From the NCBI GenBank assembly GCA_026770615.1, contig MU631416.1, positions 318,655 through 345,670 of the forward strand: DNA of 27,016 bases, written 5' to 3'. Of the stretch, positions 1-9,112 are shown piece after piece. Position 1 is the first letter of the stretch, and each line of letters starts with the position of its first letter. The notes under the pieces are model-generated. The model was not told where the DNA came from, did no database searches, and was given only the letters and a program-made list of their open reading frames with translations. The position numbers and the translations under genes were made by a program. The DNA is from Pavlovales sp. CCMP2436 (taxonomy: Eukaryota > Haptophyta > Pavlovophyceae > Pavlovales).

Positions 1-102
1 GTTGCGCAGCGACTCCAGCGCTTTGTTTTCGGCTTCCTTATCATCCACCACTTCTACCAGCTCCCCACTTCGGCGTAGCGCGTAGGAGCCTGCGTCGGAG
101 CG
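1..102 (-). CDS. Possible partial exon of a gene extending left of the window
   Basis: On the minus strand an open frame runs from a plausible acceptor (TTAG at 106-103) to the window edge. It encodes about 34 residues rich in charged amino acids (contains SGELVEVVDDKEAENKALES), which look helical. The acceptor is in phase 0 with the open frame. I do not recognise a family and there is too little sequence to assign one. It could be chance, because GC-rich DNA opens many short frames. It lies just outside the inverted-repeat arm at 165-322. Confidence 0.22.
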
Positions 103-164
103 CTAAGATCAGCTTGACTTGAACTTGAAACGTACCGCCAGCCAGAATCCCCATACATTAACAT

Positions 165-322
165 ATTAGCGGCTCAGCATGGTTCAACAGGTGTTGTTCA
201 GTCTCTGGCTTGGTCGACGTCAGGCTGAGGTTGTGCGATCGACCCAAACCCTCATGCACCAGCACTCACACCAAAGGGTGTGGGTGTGTGCGCCCCGGCC
301 CCCACGCCCCGCCTCGGCCGCG
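165..322. repeat. 158-bp inverted repeat, left arm (partner 11966-12123)
   Basis: Starting ATTAGCGGCTCAGCATGG and ending near CCTCGGCCGCG, this stretch is a near-identical reverse complement of 11966-12123, with a handful of substitutions over 158 bp and no obvious indels. The outer motif ATTAGCGGCTCAGCATGGTTCA also occurs (inverted) at 3091-3112. In the partner copy the repeat adjoins a CTGATAGGG-type MITE end, so the 158-bp block is probably a subterminal part of that transposon family. Confidence 0.9.
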
Positions 323-447
323 CACACAGTGAGCCCGTGAGAACCACGAAGATGCGGTACAGTTCTTGAGGCGCCCTGAGCCGGGGAGTAACTTTTTTAA
401 CTCCAATAATAAAAATCAACCGTAACTATCAGTACCAAGAGAGGCGA

Positions 448-1122
448 ATGCAAGATGCAGTTGAACGTAACACACAAGTCGGATGGGCTCTCGCCAACGC
501 AAACGTGAGCGGAAAGCGAGTCAGCGGGATCTATATTATCTGGCCTGGTTGGAGCAAAGTTCCATTTATGAAACTCGGCTTGGCTACCAATATCTATTCG
601 CGAGCTATGAACGGCTTTAGTCACTACATGCCCTACGCTGACCCTGGTCGGTCATTTGACCTGGTTGGCTACCTGGTAGTGGCACCGTCACTCGTCCCCG
701 CACGCGAGACCCGCGTGCTCAATCTTGCTAGCAAGCAAAACGGCTGGGAGACCCCACCTCGCGACAAGGAGTGGCGTCGCTGGCTCGGAGCGACTGGCGA
801 CGTCTACGCGGCAATCGCCTAGCTTCTGGCGACCCTACGAACTACCGTCGATGGGTTATGGTACACATTCGACCGAGGGACAGGGAAAATACTAAGGCAG
901 GGTGGCTCACACATATCACTCGACCAGGAATTGGTGCTACGACTCATCCCAAATGTTCTCACCAGGAGCATATGGGGGCGCAACGTACGCCAGTCGGGAA
1001 AGGTGCAGGTGATCGTCGGAAGTGGTGGTGAAGCCACTGTTGCAGGGGTCGATGACGGCATCACCCGGAGGTTCAGAGACGCACAAAGTCCCGAACCGCT
1101 ATATATCAACTCAGTTTCTTAG
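448..1122 (+). pseudogene. GIY-YIG-like nuclease-domain protein interrupted by an in-frame TAG
   Basis: The frame from ATG 448 encodes 124 residues to a TAG at 820-822. The same frame then stays open to 1122, giving about 225 codons with a single interruption. Residues 27-100 resemble the GIY-YIG / T5orf172 fold: GIYII (like GIY), then KLGLATNIYSR (like the K-x-G-x-(5)-R strand-helix carrying the conserved Arg), and a later Glu in PARETRVLNLA in the position of the metal-binding Glu. After the TAG the frame continues sensibly (LRTTVDGLWYTFDRGTGK), so a nonsense mutation fits better than a natural end. Small GIY-YIG proteins of this layout occur in algae, large DNA viruses and mobile elements. 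The frame is also open upstream of 448, so the true start is uncertain. The family call rests on motif resemblance only; the alternative is an unrelated small protein ending at 822. Confidence 0.4.
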
Positions 1123-1264
1123 GACGCAATCTATCTTGGGCCTGGGTTGTGGACACCTGGGCGGCCCTGATGGGTGCAGGGGGTGCTCCCCGAGCGCGCC
1201 ATGTCGCCTTTGAGGTGCGCGGGTGCGACCGTCGCGCCCTCGTTCGCCTGAGGCGGGGGGGCGA

Positions 1265-2398
1265 TCAAAGGCGGTGATCCGCGAGCTGCATTGCCTCCTC
1301 CAGCGTGATCATCTCAAAAATGGCCGCGGCGCTGCGCAGCACACCGATTACCGCGAGCGCGCCCGTGCCCTCGCCCAGCCGAAGCCCGAGCGCGAGCGCC
1401 GGCGCGGAGCAGCCCAGCGCGACCAGCTGTGCGCAGAGCCGCGCCGCGCCGCGCTCGGCCGATGTGTGCGAGATGAAACAGGCGGACGCCGCGTCGGGCG
1501 CGATGCGCACGGCGGCGAGTGCCGCCGCGCCAGCGATGAAGCCGTCGATTATGACGGCCACGCGCCGGCGCGCCGCCTCGATGATCGCGCCAGCCAGCGC
1601 CACGAGCTCAAACCCGCCGAGAGCGCGCAGCGCGCCGGAGGGTCCCTCTGCTAGGATGAGCGCGCGGTTCGTGTCGAGCGCATGCCGCACGAACTTCACC
1701 TTCACATGGCGCGCAGTCTCGTCCAGCCCCGTGCCCGAGCCCGTCGCCTCATCGGGACCCGCCACCCCTCCACCGAGTGCACAAAGAATCGCGGCGGCCG
1801 CCGTCGAATTGCCAAGACCTAGCTCCCCAACGCAGATGACGTTACACCCGCCCTCCAGCGCTCGCCGCACGGCGGCGGCGCCCTCGGCGAGCGCGACAGT
1901 GTACTGCGCGTGCGTCATCGCAGGGCCCTTGGAGCTGTCCGCGCAGCCCCGCGCCACCTTGGCCACGCGCACGCGCACGTGCGCCACGGCCGGAACGACG
2001 GCCGTCTCCACCGCGTCGATACCGACGTCAACAAGCTCGAGCGTGGCACCGTTGGCCTTTGCAAGAACGGCGCTCGCGGCGCCGCCGGCGGCGATAGCGC
2101 GGAAGATCGTCTGCGTGGAAGATCGCGGGAAGGCGGAGAGCTCCGGCTGCGCGAGGAGAGAGCCATGATCAGCGGCGAAGATGAGGAGTGCGGGGCTGCT
2201 CACCGATGCCGACGGCTGACCAAGTGGGTACTTGGGGCTGGGCACCCATTCGGCGCGCTGCAGCGTCGCTAGTCGCGCGGCCCACGCCTCAAGCTCGCCG
2301 AGCGAACCGACGGGCTTGGCGAGGGCGGCGAGGCAATCCTGCGCCTGACTGAGCGCGCTCGTGTGCGCGCTCGCCGTGTTGGAGCTAGCGCCGCCCAT
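1265..2398 (-). CDS. cobT: Nicotinate-nucleotide--dimethylbenzimidazole phosphoribosyltransferase (CobT)
   Basis: CobT transfers the phosphoribosyl group of nicotinate mononucleotide to 5,6-dimethylbenzimidazole, giving alpha-ribazole phosphate, the activated lower ligand of cobalamin. The 377-residue single-exon protein is close to the length of bacterial CobT (about 350). Family landmarks appear in order: KPVGSLGELE (28-37), FAADHG (74-79), GGAASAVLAKA (105-115), VGELGLGNSTAAA (190-202), GSGTGLDETA (220-229), GGFELVALAGAI (261-272), SHTSAERGA (310-318) and LGLRLGEGTGAL (337-348). Glu192 and Glu343 sit in the two motifs that carry the active-site glutamates of Salmonella CobT. There is no obvious signal or transit peptide, so a cytosolic location is likely. 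In algae without de novo cobalamin synthesis, CobT is known to act with CobC and CobS in remodelling pseudocobalamin to cobalamin. No partner gene is visible here. Codon and GC usage match the neighbouring host genes, so bacterial contamination is not suggested. Confidence 0.94.
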   Translation of the reverse strand: MGGASSNTASAHTSALSQAQDCLAALAKPVGSLGELEAWAARLATLQRAEWVPSPKYPLGQPSASVSSPALLIFAADHGSLLAQPELSAFPRSSTQTIFRAIAAGGAASAVLAKANGATLELVDVGIDAVETAVVPAVAHVRVRVAKVARGCADSSKGPAMTHAQYTVALAEGAAAVRRALEGGCNVICVGELGLGNSTAAAAILCALGGGVAGPDEATGSGTGLDETARHVKVKFVRHALDTNRALILAEGPSGALRALGGFELVALAGAIIEAARRRVAVIIDGFIAGAAALAAVRIAPDAASACFISHTSAERGAARLCAQLVALGCSAPALALGLRLGEGTGALAVIGVLRSAAAIFEMITLEEAMQLADHRL

Positions 2399-2988
2399 CT
2401 CGGCCGACGAGCTCGCGCGCGCGCAGTGACGGTGAGCGTGACAGAGACTGGGGAAAAGTCCATTTTCCTATTTTAAAGTTGACACCGCGGACTTTAAAAT
2501 AGAAACACGCGTGTTTCTTTTTAAAAGATCGGGCCCTCGGAGAAAAAATGAAAAAGGAAAATACGGCGGAAAAGTCCGATTTGAACGGGTCCCCGGAACC
2601 AGGTTGGTTTCGTGGACAAAGTGGCCACATGTGTACGTACGGCCGTCGATGTGCCGCTTAGTTCCAATAAGTAACGTACTGCAGTTCCCGGATCACCGGG
2701 AGGTGTCGCTCACTCGCAGTCGCTGACACACAGGCTATCACTATAGATCTTCCTATGTGTTGTCAATCAATGCCACAGAGGCTATCTCTCTATCTGACTG
2801 ATCTCGGGTGGATGGGTGTGTGCGTGTGCGTGCATGCGTGTGTGGGGGTGGAGGAGGAGAGGGGGGGGGTCTGTAGCTTCTCGGCTACGACCTCCGGCTC
2901 CGCCCAACGCCTCCTCTGCTGCGTGTTGACACGAAGCTCGCAGACACAGACCTGTTACAAATTGAAACTGCTGACCCACTTTTATATT
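2399..2988. other. Spacer upstream of cobT with palindromes and low-complexity DNA
   Basis: This is 5' flanking DNA of cobT. It holds the two palindromes at 2468-2518 (separate entry), a GT/GC-rich microsatellite at about 2815-2840 (TGTGTGCGTGTGCGTGC) and a G-run around 2862-2870. I see no gene; short open frames here have no recognisable content. Confidence 0.6.
2468..2518. repeat. Two adjacent palindromes in the cobT 5' flank
   Basis: Arms CTATTTTAAAGT (2468-2479) and ACTTTAAAATAG (2491-2502) are perfect 12-bp inverted repeats around an 11-bp loop. They overlap an 18-bp palindrome AGAAACACGCGTGTTTCT (2501-2518). The site is about 70-120 bp upstream of the cobT start codon, so it could be a promoter element or a transposon scar. 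No regulator is known to me. Confidence 0.7.
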
Positions 2989-3207
2989 ACTGATAGGGAT
3001 TCAAGCTGGCGTCTTCGACTGTCCTCGACAGTGGGTCTGAGCGCTGCGTCTGACGTCGACGATGTCTGTGAACTCGTGAACACCACCAGCTGAACCATGC
3101 TGAGCCGCTAATGCAGCCGACTAAGGCACGCAGCAGGCAATGGGCGACGCAGAGTTCAGTTGCACAACTTTCATGACAGTCAGGCGCGCCAGCTTAAATT
3201 CCTATCA
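2989..3207. mobile_element. MITE-like element, CTGATAGGG family, split by the transposon at 3208
   Basis: The left end CTGATAGGGATTCAAGCTGG (2989-) and the right end ...CCAGCTTAAATTCCTATCA (to 3207) are imperfect inverted repeats that extend about 60 bp inward (GGTCTGAGCGCTGCGTC on the left, GACGCAGAGTTCAG on the right). The interior contains TGAACCATGCTGAGCCGC and CAGCCGACTAAGGCAC, shared with the copies at 8707, 12124 and 26916. It has no coding capacity. The 4.8-kb transposon sits at its right tip: the last two bases and AT-rich flank (GTTAAATATATCAC) reappear at 7990. Confidence 0.75.
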
Positions 3208-3235
3208 GGCTATGGCTCAGGTCACCCCCTGACAG
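3208..3235 (+). repeat. Left terminal inverted repeat of the 4.8-kb transposon
   Basis: This 28-bp terminus pairs with 7958-7985, with one mismatch (C versus A at position 16). Confidence 0.9.
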
Positions 3236-3486
3236 CTCTCAAATGGGCGAAGACCATTCAACCGGGTTGAGAGCATTCCTGAAGGGCTATGCCGAAATTT
3301 GAAGTGTTTATTGGTCGGTCACGACGACCTATTTTATACATTTTTCAAAATCTCTGTAAGTCTTCCATGGGCGGGCCAGGGATCAATAACTAACGCGCGC
3401 TGATTTTAAACATATTTCGAACCGTTTTTAAAACCCGTCCATCGCTCTGGATCGCTCAAGACTCGCAGCATCCGCCCGGCGCCGCG

Positions 3487-5451
3487 ATGTCGCTCCACTG
3501 GCCGGAGCCGCTCGAAGAGCTCGTCGGCACAAGCGTTGATGACCTCATGGTGCGCTTGTGCAAGGAGGACAACGTCTTCTCCGCGGAGACGGGGGGGCGC
3601 GCAGGCGCGCGCGAGTACGTCCAGGTGTCGCTCGGCTGCTGCAGGATGGTGGACCCAATGAAGCGGATGCAGCTCAAGTGCAATCCCGCGAATACGCGTC
3701 CGTCGCTGCAGCATGCGATCGTGCACCTCGTCAACGAACTGCTCGCAACGCACCTCTGCCGAGCACAGCTCGAGTCCGAGCCTGCGCCGCCCGAGCCGGT
3801 GCCGCCCGAGCTGCTGCCGCGCTTGTCGCGCGCGCGCTCGGAGCCGGTCGGGCCTCCGCCGCTGTCGCGGGCGCGCACCGAGGATGACGCAGGCGACATC
3901 TGGAAGACGTGGGATTTGCGCGATTTCAGGCGGCAAGAACAAACGTGGCGCGCGCGCGCTGATGTGCCGATCGATGCAGGCAACGTTGGCGACGAGTGCG
4001 ACGCGTGGCAGCGCAGAGTTGGGCTTAACCACCCGCGCACGGGTGTGCTCGCATCGCTGCGTTACAACGCCGCCGGCTCGGCTGTGCGCGTTGCCGATCT
4101 CATCGTCGGTGCTGTGTCTGCGTTCGGCGTCGGCGAGCGAGTCCTCGGGAGTCTCGAGGCGCTCGTGCCCGAGTGCGCGGCTAGTGGAGACGACGCGGCG
4201 GAGACTGCGCTCTACATTGTGTCACGGGCGCGCGAGGCCCTCTCCGAGCTCAAGGAGTACCAGACGGAGGCGCAGCGCGGCGAGTACTACGCCGCGCTCT
4301 GCGTACTCTCGCCAGAGGCGGTGGTCGAGCGAGAGACGGGAGGCATGGGGTGGCGGGTGAAGGCAGCGCACGGCCTCAGCCGATCGAACGCAGTGTTCGA
4401 CGAATGCCGAAAGATCCGCGCAGCTTTTGACGCCTCGGTACGGCGCAAGGGGGAGTCGATCGCTGTGGGCGATAGCGTGCTGACGCGGAGCTCCACAGTC
4501 GCGGGCGTGGTGCGCGAGCTGCGCCCCGATTCCTCTTGCACGGTCGAGTACACGGCGGAGGGCGTGAGCACGCTGATTGAGTACAAGCACGCTGGCCGCC
4601 CGACAAAGGGTGTGCCATCGCCACCCCCGCTCTCTGCTGCCGCGCCCATTGGCGCGCCCGCCGAGGAAGCCGCAGTGGCCGGGACGTCTGGACGGGCCGC
4701 TGGGGTCAGTGGGACTCGTCAGTTCGCGGCCCTCCGGCGACCACCTGTTCCGCTCGCGCCTTCTGCGCGCGCCGAACGTTCGGAAAGACAAGCTTTCCAT
4801 TGCTGACGTGGCCAAAGTACACGCCTTCTTCTACGCTAACGGTGCCGTCAGCCCGTGCACGCGCGACCGCGTGAGAAGGCGCGTTGGTCCCAACCTTTGG
4901 CAAGTCGCGCAGGCGCTGGTCGCGATGCAGACTATGGACGCACTCTTCTCGCAGTTCCAGACCGAGAACGTCCTCTGCAGCACGCCGCTCAGCTATTCGT
5001 CCTTTAAAAAGCTCGCGCCGTGGAACCTCAGGCGCATCAACCGCGAGACGTGTTTGTGCCGCACTTGCGAGCTGTACAAATGCTATCACGACGCGATGGA
5101 CACGGTGCCCACCATCTTCTCCCTCCCAGACGCCACGCCCGCCGCGTCGCCCGCTGCGGAAGCGCCTGCCGCAGCACCCGTGTTGCCCGTGGCTGACGCG
5201 CCAGCTGCCTCGCTTGGCAGTGCTTGCTCAAACTACACGAGCAAAGTAAGCAGCCTGCTCGAGTTCTGCAGGCTCGAGTCCAAGCGCGAGCAGGTAATAT
5301 CCTATTTATTAATGTGGGGGGTGGGTGGGGGGGGATTTCTGGCTACTGTTATATTAGGTATTATTAGATACGGTATCTAAGGTGTGTATTACTTATTACA
5401 TTATATGCTATTAGTATACTTATATATATATATATATATATCACGTTTTGC

Positions 5452-5488
<37 letters not shown>

Positions 5489-7711
5489 ATTAATATAATT
5501 TTTGTTATAGTATACTTCTTATTTATTTTGTTTGAATTGATCAGGCCGACTCCCTCGTGTGCGGCGGGTGCGTTGCGGAGGCGGCCGAGGCCTGCGTCAA
5601 CAACACGTGTTCAAGCTGCGGATTTGGGGCACTTTGGAGCAGCCCTGACGATGGGCTGCGGGTGCACATCGTAGACAGCGACGGCCACATGCGCGCAGAT
5701 GCGGCTCCCGAGTGGTCCACGCAGATCAAGTGGGACACGTATACAAGCACCTCGTCCGAATCACCCGTCGCACCATGGGACGGGGACGGCGACGCGGACC
5801 CAACTCCGTCGGCGGACAAAGAGCCAATGCGCCAACAGAGGACGGCCACACTCGTGGATTTCTTCGACGAATTTGAACAGCTGCCAGCGCGCAAGTTCGT
5901 TGAGCACCGACGGATCCTCTCGGAGCTCAAGCGCGGATCCCAGCAGCTCCACGAGCTGCTTGCGCCAGGCTAGCTCATCCTAGACGTCGACTGGTCCGAG
6001 AACTGCACCCTCGTCGGCCAACGCGAGATCCAGTCTGAGTACTGGACCACCAAGCAGTTCAGTCTGTTTATTGCAATCATGCGCTTCCTCTGTGCCGCCG
6101 CGTGGGTCGACCACTCGGGCCTCATCAAGGTGGGCGAGGAGGTAGGCGCAGCCCCGCCACGCGCCACCGCCCCCCGCCGCCGCCGCACGCCCTGAATACA
6201 ACACTGTCGGCAGGTAGATCGTGGCTGTCTGCTCTGACTGTTGCCCCTCTCTCGCCCCCCCCCCGCCCCCCGCCGCCTCCCTTGTGCGATGCAGGTAATC
6301 GTCGAGCCCGGGAGGGACTCTGTGGCAGGGTCTATGACCATCCCGAAGGGCGCCTACTTCGCCAAGGTCTTCTCCGCGGCCGCAACACTCGGTCAGGGCG
6401 GGATCTACACGGTCGAGAAGCCCAACGGCGAGCGCGTTGAGGTGCAACGCCACCTGCTGCGCCACCGCTCTATGAAAACGATCGCCTTCGGCTGCATCAC
6501 CAACGACAAACACCACGACGGCGCAGCTTCACAGCATTTCATTAACAAGGTAATCGTCGACGTGCACGCCGCGTACGACAGCACCGAGCACTTCCACACG
6601 ATCGGCGTGCACTTGGACATCGCGACGCACTTCAAGTCGACCCGCATGTTGTTCTGGTGGTCGCACACGAGCAACATCTTCGAGTGGCTCCGGATGGTGC
6701 TCGTCCGCTTCGAACCGCCGGGCCATGGCAAGGGCGTATGGGACTGACTGGACGCGGTGCTCAAGCGTTGCGTGCTCAGCGCCATCACCAATGGTAAGGC
6801 CCTAACGGAGTCGGGCAAGATCACGACTGACCTGGAGGCGCGCGAGCACCTCGCGAAGCATTTCATGTCGGTGGCGTGGACCAAGTCGCACGAGTCCAAG
6901 ATCGTCAGCGAGATCAAGATCGTGCACTCGCCGCGCGAGACGATCGAGACCGAGCGGCAGCGCGGTGCAGTGAGCAAGTTCAGCGGCGCGGATGGCATCT
7001 CGGGCACGTACGAGTACCTGGCGCTGACGTACAAGTTGATCGCGGCGCGCACTTTCGGCTGCTGGTGCGAGTGCTGCTGAGATTGCGTGTGCGCTGAGGG
7101 CATGGACTCGACGTGCCCGAGCCCCGCCGTAGGCTGCGGACGGCCGATGTGCGAGTGGGTCGTGCAGGAGCTGCATCAGATCGACGCGCGCACAGTGCAG
7201 AAGACGCGCACGACCGCGCAGGCGGCGGGCAACAGATTCGCGAAGAAGCTGCGGCCAGGAAACTGGGTGGTCGCGCAAGCGCGCGTGGGTGGACGCGGAC
7301 GGGGGGCAGGGGATCGGTACTGGATTGGGCAGGGTGCCGACGCAGGCGACGGCTCGTGCATCATCAAGGAGTTCACACACGGCGGCGGCAAGCTCGAGCA
7401 GACCACCTTCACCAAGGGCGACACCGCGCTCGCGGTCAACTGGTTTGACCGCCACACTGCCGATCCCGAGGGCATGCATTTTGTCGAGTGGGACTCTGTG
7501 GCTGCCGGCAACGACCCCGATGCCCGCTTTGTCCTCAACGCGACCGAGGTGCGCGGTCAACGTGAAGCTCAACGTGGTCCCGCCCGTTGGTCGGCCGCTT
7601 GTCGTCAGTCGGGCGCGCCGGTCGGGCGTGCAGCCGCCCGCACCCGAGGCACCGACGATCTGGGAGCTCCCCCGCAAGGCGCACGGCGAGATCCTCGCCA
7701 CTCTGTGGTGA
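3487..7711 (+). pseudogene. Transposase-like gene of the 4.8-kb transposon, decayed
   Basis: It reads 3487-4609, 4710-5293, 5545-6141, 6295 to about 7550, then a shifted frame to 7711. The introns at 5294-5544 and 6142-6294 have GT-AG ends in phase 0. A 4610-4709 intron is my proposal to join two frames. Domains in order: N-terminal region with a small SH3-like segment (VGDSVLTRSSTVAGVVREL); KDKLSIADVAKVHAFF; the signature SYSSFKKLAPWNLRR followed by TCLCRTCELY; a Cys cluster (VCGGC...CSSCG); then the catalytic-looking core DVDWSEN, FGCITNDKHHDG, HLDIATHFKS and PGHGKGVWD; a Cys motif CWCECC; and a C-terminal region with RPGNWVVAQ. This order matches an uncharacterised transposase-like family I recall from invertebrates, diatoms and oomycetes; the acidic residues could form a DDE/D triad. 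Breaks: TAG 5971, TGA 6745 (where the family has Gly after GxWD), TGA 7078, and a one-base frame change near 7550. Confidence 0.72.
5294..5544 (+). other. AT-rich microsatellite-filled intron of the transposase-like gene
   Basis: The donor CAG|GTAATA (5294) and acceptor TGATCAG|GCC (ends 5544) join phase-0 codons. Inside are a G-run, a (TA)n tract at about 5421-5441 and an (ATT)n tract at about 5451-5485. The base composition contrasts strongly with the GC-rich exons on both sides. Reading through it gives a stop at 5378-5380. Confidence 0.75.
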
Positions 7712-7957
7712 TAGACGCTGCTGGTGAGCACCTTGCACGCGGCGCGAGTTCCGTCACGCACGTTGATTTAAGCTCCGCAGTACTGTCGCATGTAATTTTA
7801 ACACTTTTTCATATGTAATTTTAATAGTGCAAGTTAGCTAACGGGATTTGATTATCTCGGAAAAAAGAAGTGGAAAGGCAATTTTTTAGTAATTTACAGG
7901 AGATCCTGGCCACTTTTCGCGTTTGCCTTCGCGCGAATTAGGTTGAATGGTATTCCC

Positions 7958-7985
7958 CTGTCAGGGGGTTACCTGAGCCATAGCC
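7958..7985 (-). repeat. Right terminal inverted repeat of the 4.8-kb transposon
   Basis: This is the inverse of 3208-3235 with one mismatch, followed by ATCA (7986-7989), the target duplication. Confidence 0.9.
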
Positions 7986-7989
7986 ATCA

Positions 7990-8706
7990 GTTAAATATAT
8001 CACGCACCTACGCTCGTCAACGGCGGTCAACGAAATCGCGGCACAGTAACTAAGTTCGTCAGTAACTTGAAGTAGTAAACTTAATACTACTACCGAGGAA
8101 ATAAGAACATTTTGATTTTTAGACTTAACTTAAGTCTTAAGTCTAAGAGTATGAGTAAGAGTAACTAACTTAAACTTTATAAGCAGCAGCACCACTCGCA
8201 CGCGCAGCAGATGACGCCGCACGTGCTTTCCGACAAGAAGATGACGTCGATGCCCAACATATGGAAGCCGGGCGCTCTCCCCGGATCACGGATCGAGTGC
8301 TGCTATTTGACGTACAGCCCTCGGTCCGACGACTCACCACATCGCAACTGGCATCTGCGTGCGTGCTCCAGCACTGCAATTGGGCTACCCGATGACTTAC
8401 ACTGTCATGCGGCGCAATGTGGACTGCGCCGCTGCGTGGCCATGGGGCGAGACACCGCAGTGGAACCTATATTCAATCAAACCCCAACCGAAATCGCCTG
8501 CTTCGGGGCTCTGTCGGCGCTTTGGTACCACCGCAAGGTGACGCTAGATCTCGACATAGTGACGCTCAGACGCTGACACCCGGGGCCACCTAGACGCGGA
8601 AAGTGCGTCCCAGGCAGTAGAAGTGGCATTACAACATAGCATAACATATACACCCTTGCCCGGGCACACTACCGGAGATCCATCGGCACGCGCGGTGGCG
8701 CCTAAG
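7990..8706. other. Spacer without a recognised gene
   Basis: It begins with the MITE flank GTTAAATATATCAC, then AT-rich DNA with a small hairpin (AGACTT / AAGTCT near 8122-8140), then GC-rich DNA with a 121-codon open frame (8211-8576) that shows no family motif, no compositional signature and no partner. I see no supportable gene. Confidence 0.5.
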
Positions 8707-8807
8707 CCAGCGCAGCCGACTAAGGCACGTAGCAGGCAATGGGCGACGCAGCGCTCAGACCAGCACAACATTCAGAACAGTCAGACGCCAGCTTGAATCC
8801 CTATCAG
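8707..8807 (-). repeat. MITE end, CTGATAGGG family (101 bp, inverse of 26916-27016)
   Basis: Ending in GAATCCCTATCAG at 8807, this 101-bp stretch is the reverse complement of 26916-27016 with two substitutions (99/101). Its outer tip points right, so the element body lies to the left. Shared blocks: CAGCCGACTAAGGCACG, GCAATGGGCGACGCAG, CCAGCTTGAATCCC. Confidence 0.9.
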
Positions 8808-8861
8808 TAAGTATACGCGCGTCATTTTGTAGCCCCCCCCCCTTGTCCTTCTGGAGGCCTG

Positions 8862-9105
8862 GAGGTCGTTCAACGTTATTTTGATAAGAAATAAGGTAGG
8901 AGGGGTACGTTAAACGTTATCCGCCGCAGGCGAAGAAAAAATAACTTAGGGGGGTACGTTTAACGTTATTCGAAGAAAAATAATGAGGGGTGGGTCGTTC
9001 CGGCCTTTTTAGATGTTTTATAAAGATGGAGCGAGGGGGGGGGGAGGGGTCGTTCTGGCCTCTGATCGCGAAGGAGAGAGGGGGGGGGTCGGTCCGCCCG
9101 ATCGG
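8862..9105. repeat. G-run / TACGTTNAACGTT / TCGTTCNGGCC modular repeats, block 1
   Basis: Two modules recur, each led by a G-run: TACGTTAAACGTTAT (8906), TACGTTTAACGTTAT (8956) and a related TCGTTCAACGTTAT (8868); and TCGTTCCGGCCT (8996), TCGTTCTGGCCT (9050) and TCGGTCCGCCCGATCG (about 9089). Diverged copies recur at 9960-10170. The AACGTT core is self-complementary. Confidence 0.7.
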
Positions 9106-9112
9106 CATAGAT

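Larger units (their letters stand above)
3208..7985 (+). mobile_element. 4,778-bp TIR DNA transposon nested in a MITE
   Basis: Termini GGCTATGGCTCAGGT... (3208-3235) and their inverse at 7958-7985 match at 27 of 28 positions. A 4-bp direct duplication ATCA flanks them (3204-3207 and 7986-7989). Subterminal matches (CCATTCAACC near 3257 and its inverse near 7943) strengthen the pairing. The flanks rejoin to give a sequence like the undisturbed MITE end at 12165-12187 (CCCTATCA followed by TAAATATATCAC), so the empty site can be read. It carries one long multi-exon gene (3487-7711). The superfamily is not assigned; a 4-bp duplication is consistent with several, Academ being one candidate. The gene is decayed, so this copy is probably not autonomous. 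Confidence 0.85.

Noticed and set aside
1305..2168. Long open frames opposite cobT, and similar long frames opposite CFAP91, the CTF-P gene and pol
   Set aside because: These are antisense or shifted shadows of GC-rich genes; low-complexity Arg/Ala/Ser content and no motifs.
820..5973. Reassignment of TAG as a sense codon, suggested by in-frame TAGs at 820, 5971 and 19641
   Set aside because: The intact host genes HEMC and CFAP91 both end at TAG at the expected C-terminus, and the interrupted genes are all mobile-element-like or doubtful. Nonsense mutation is simpler.
8211..8576. 121-codon open frame as a gene
   Set aside because: No family motif, no splice context and no homology-like composition; open frames of this length are common by chance in GC-rich DNA.
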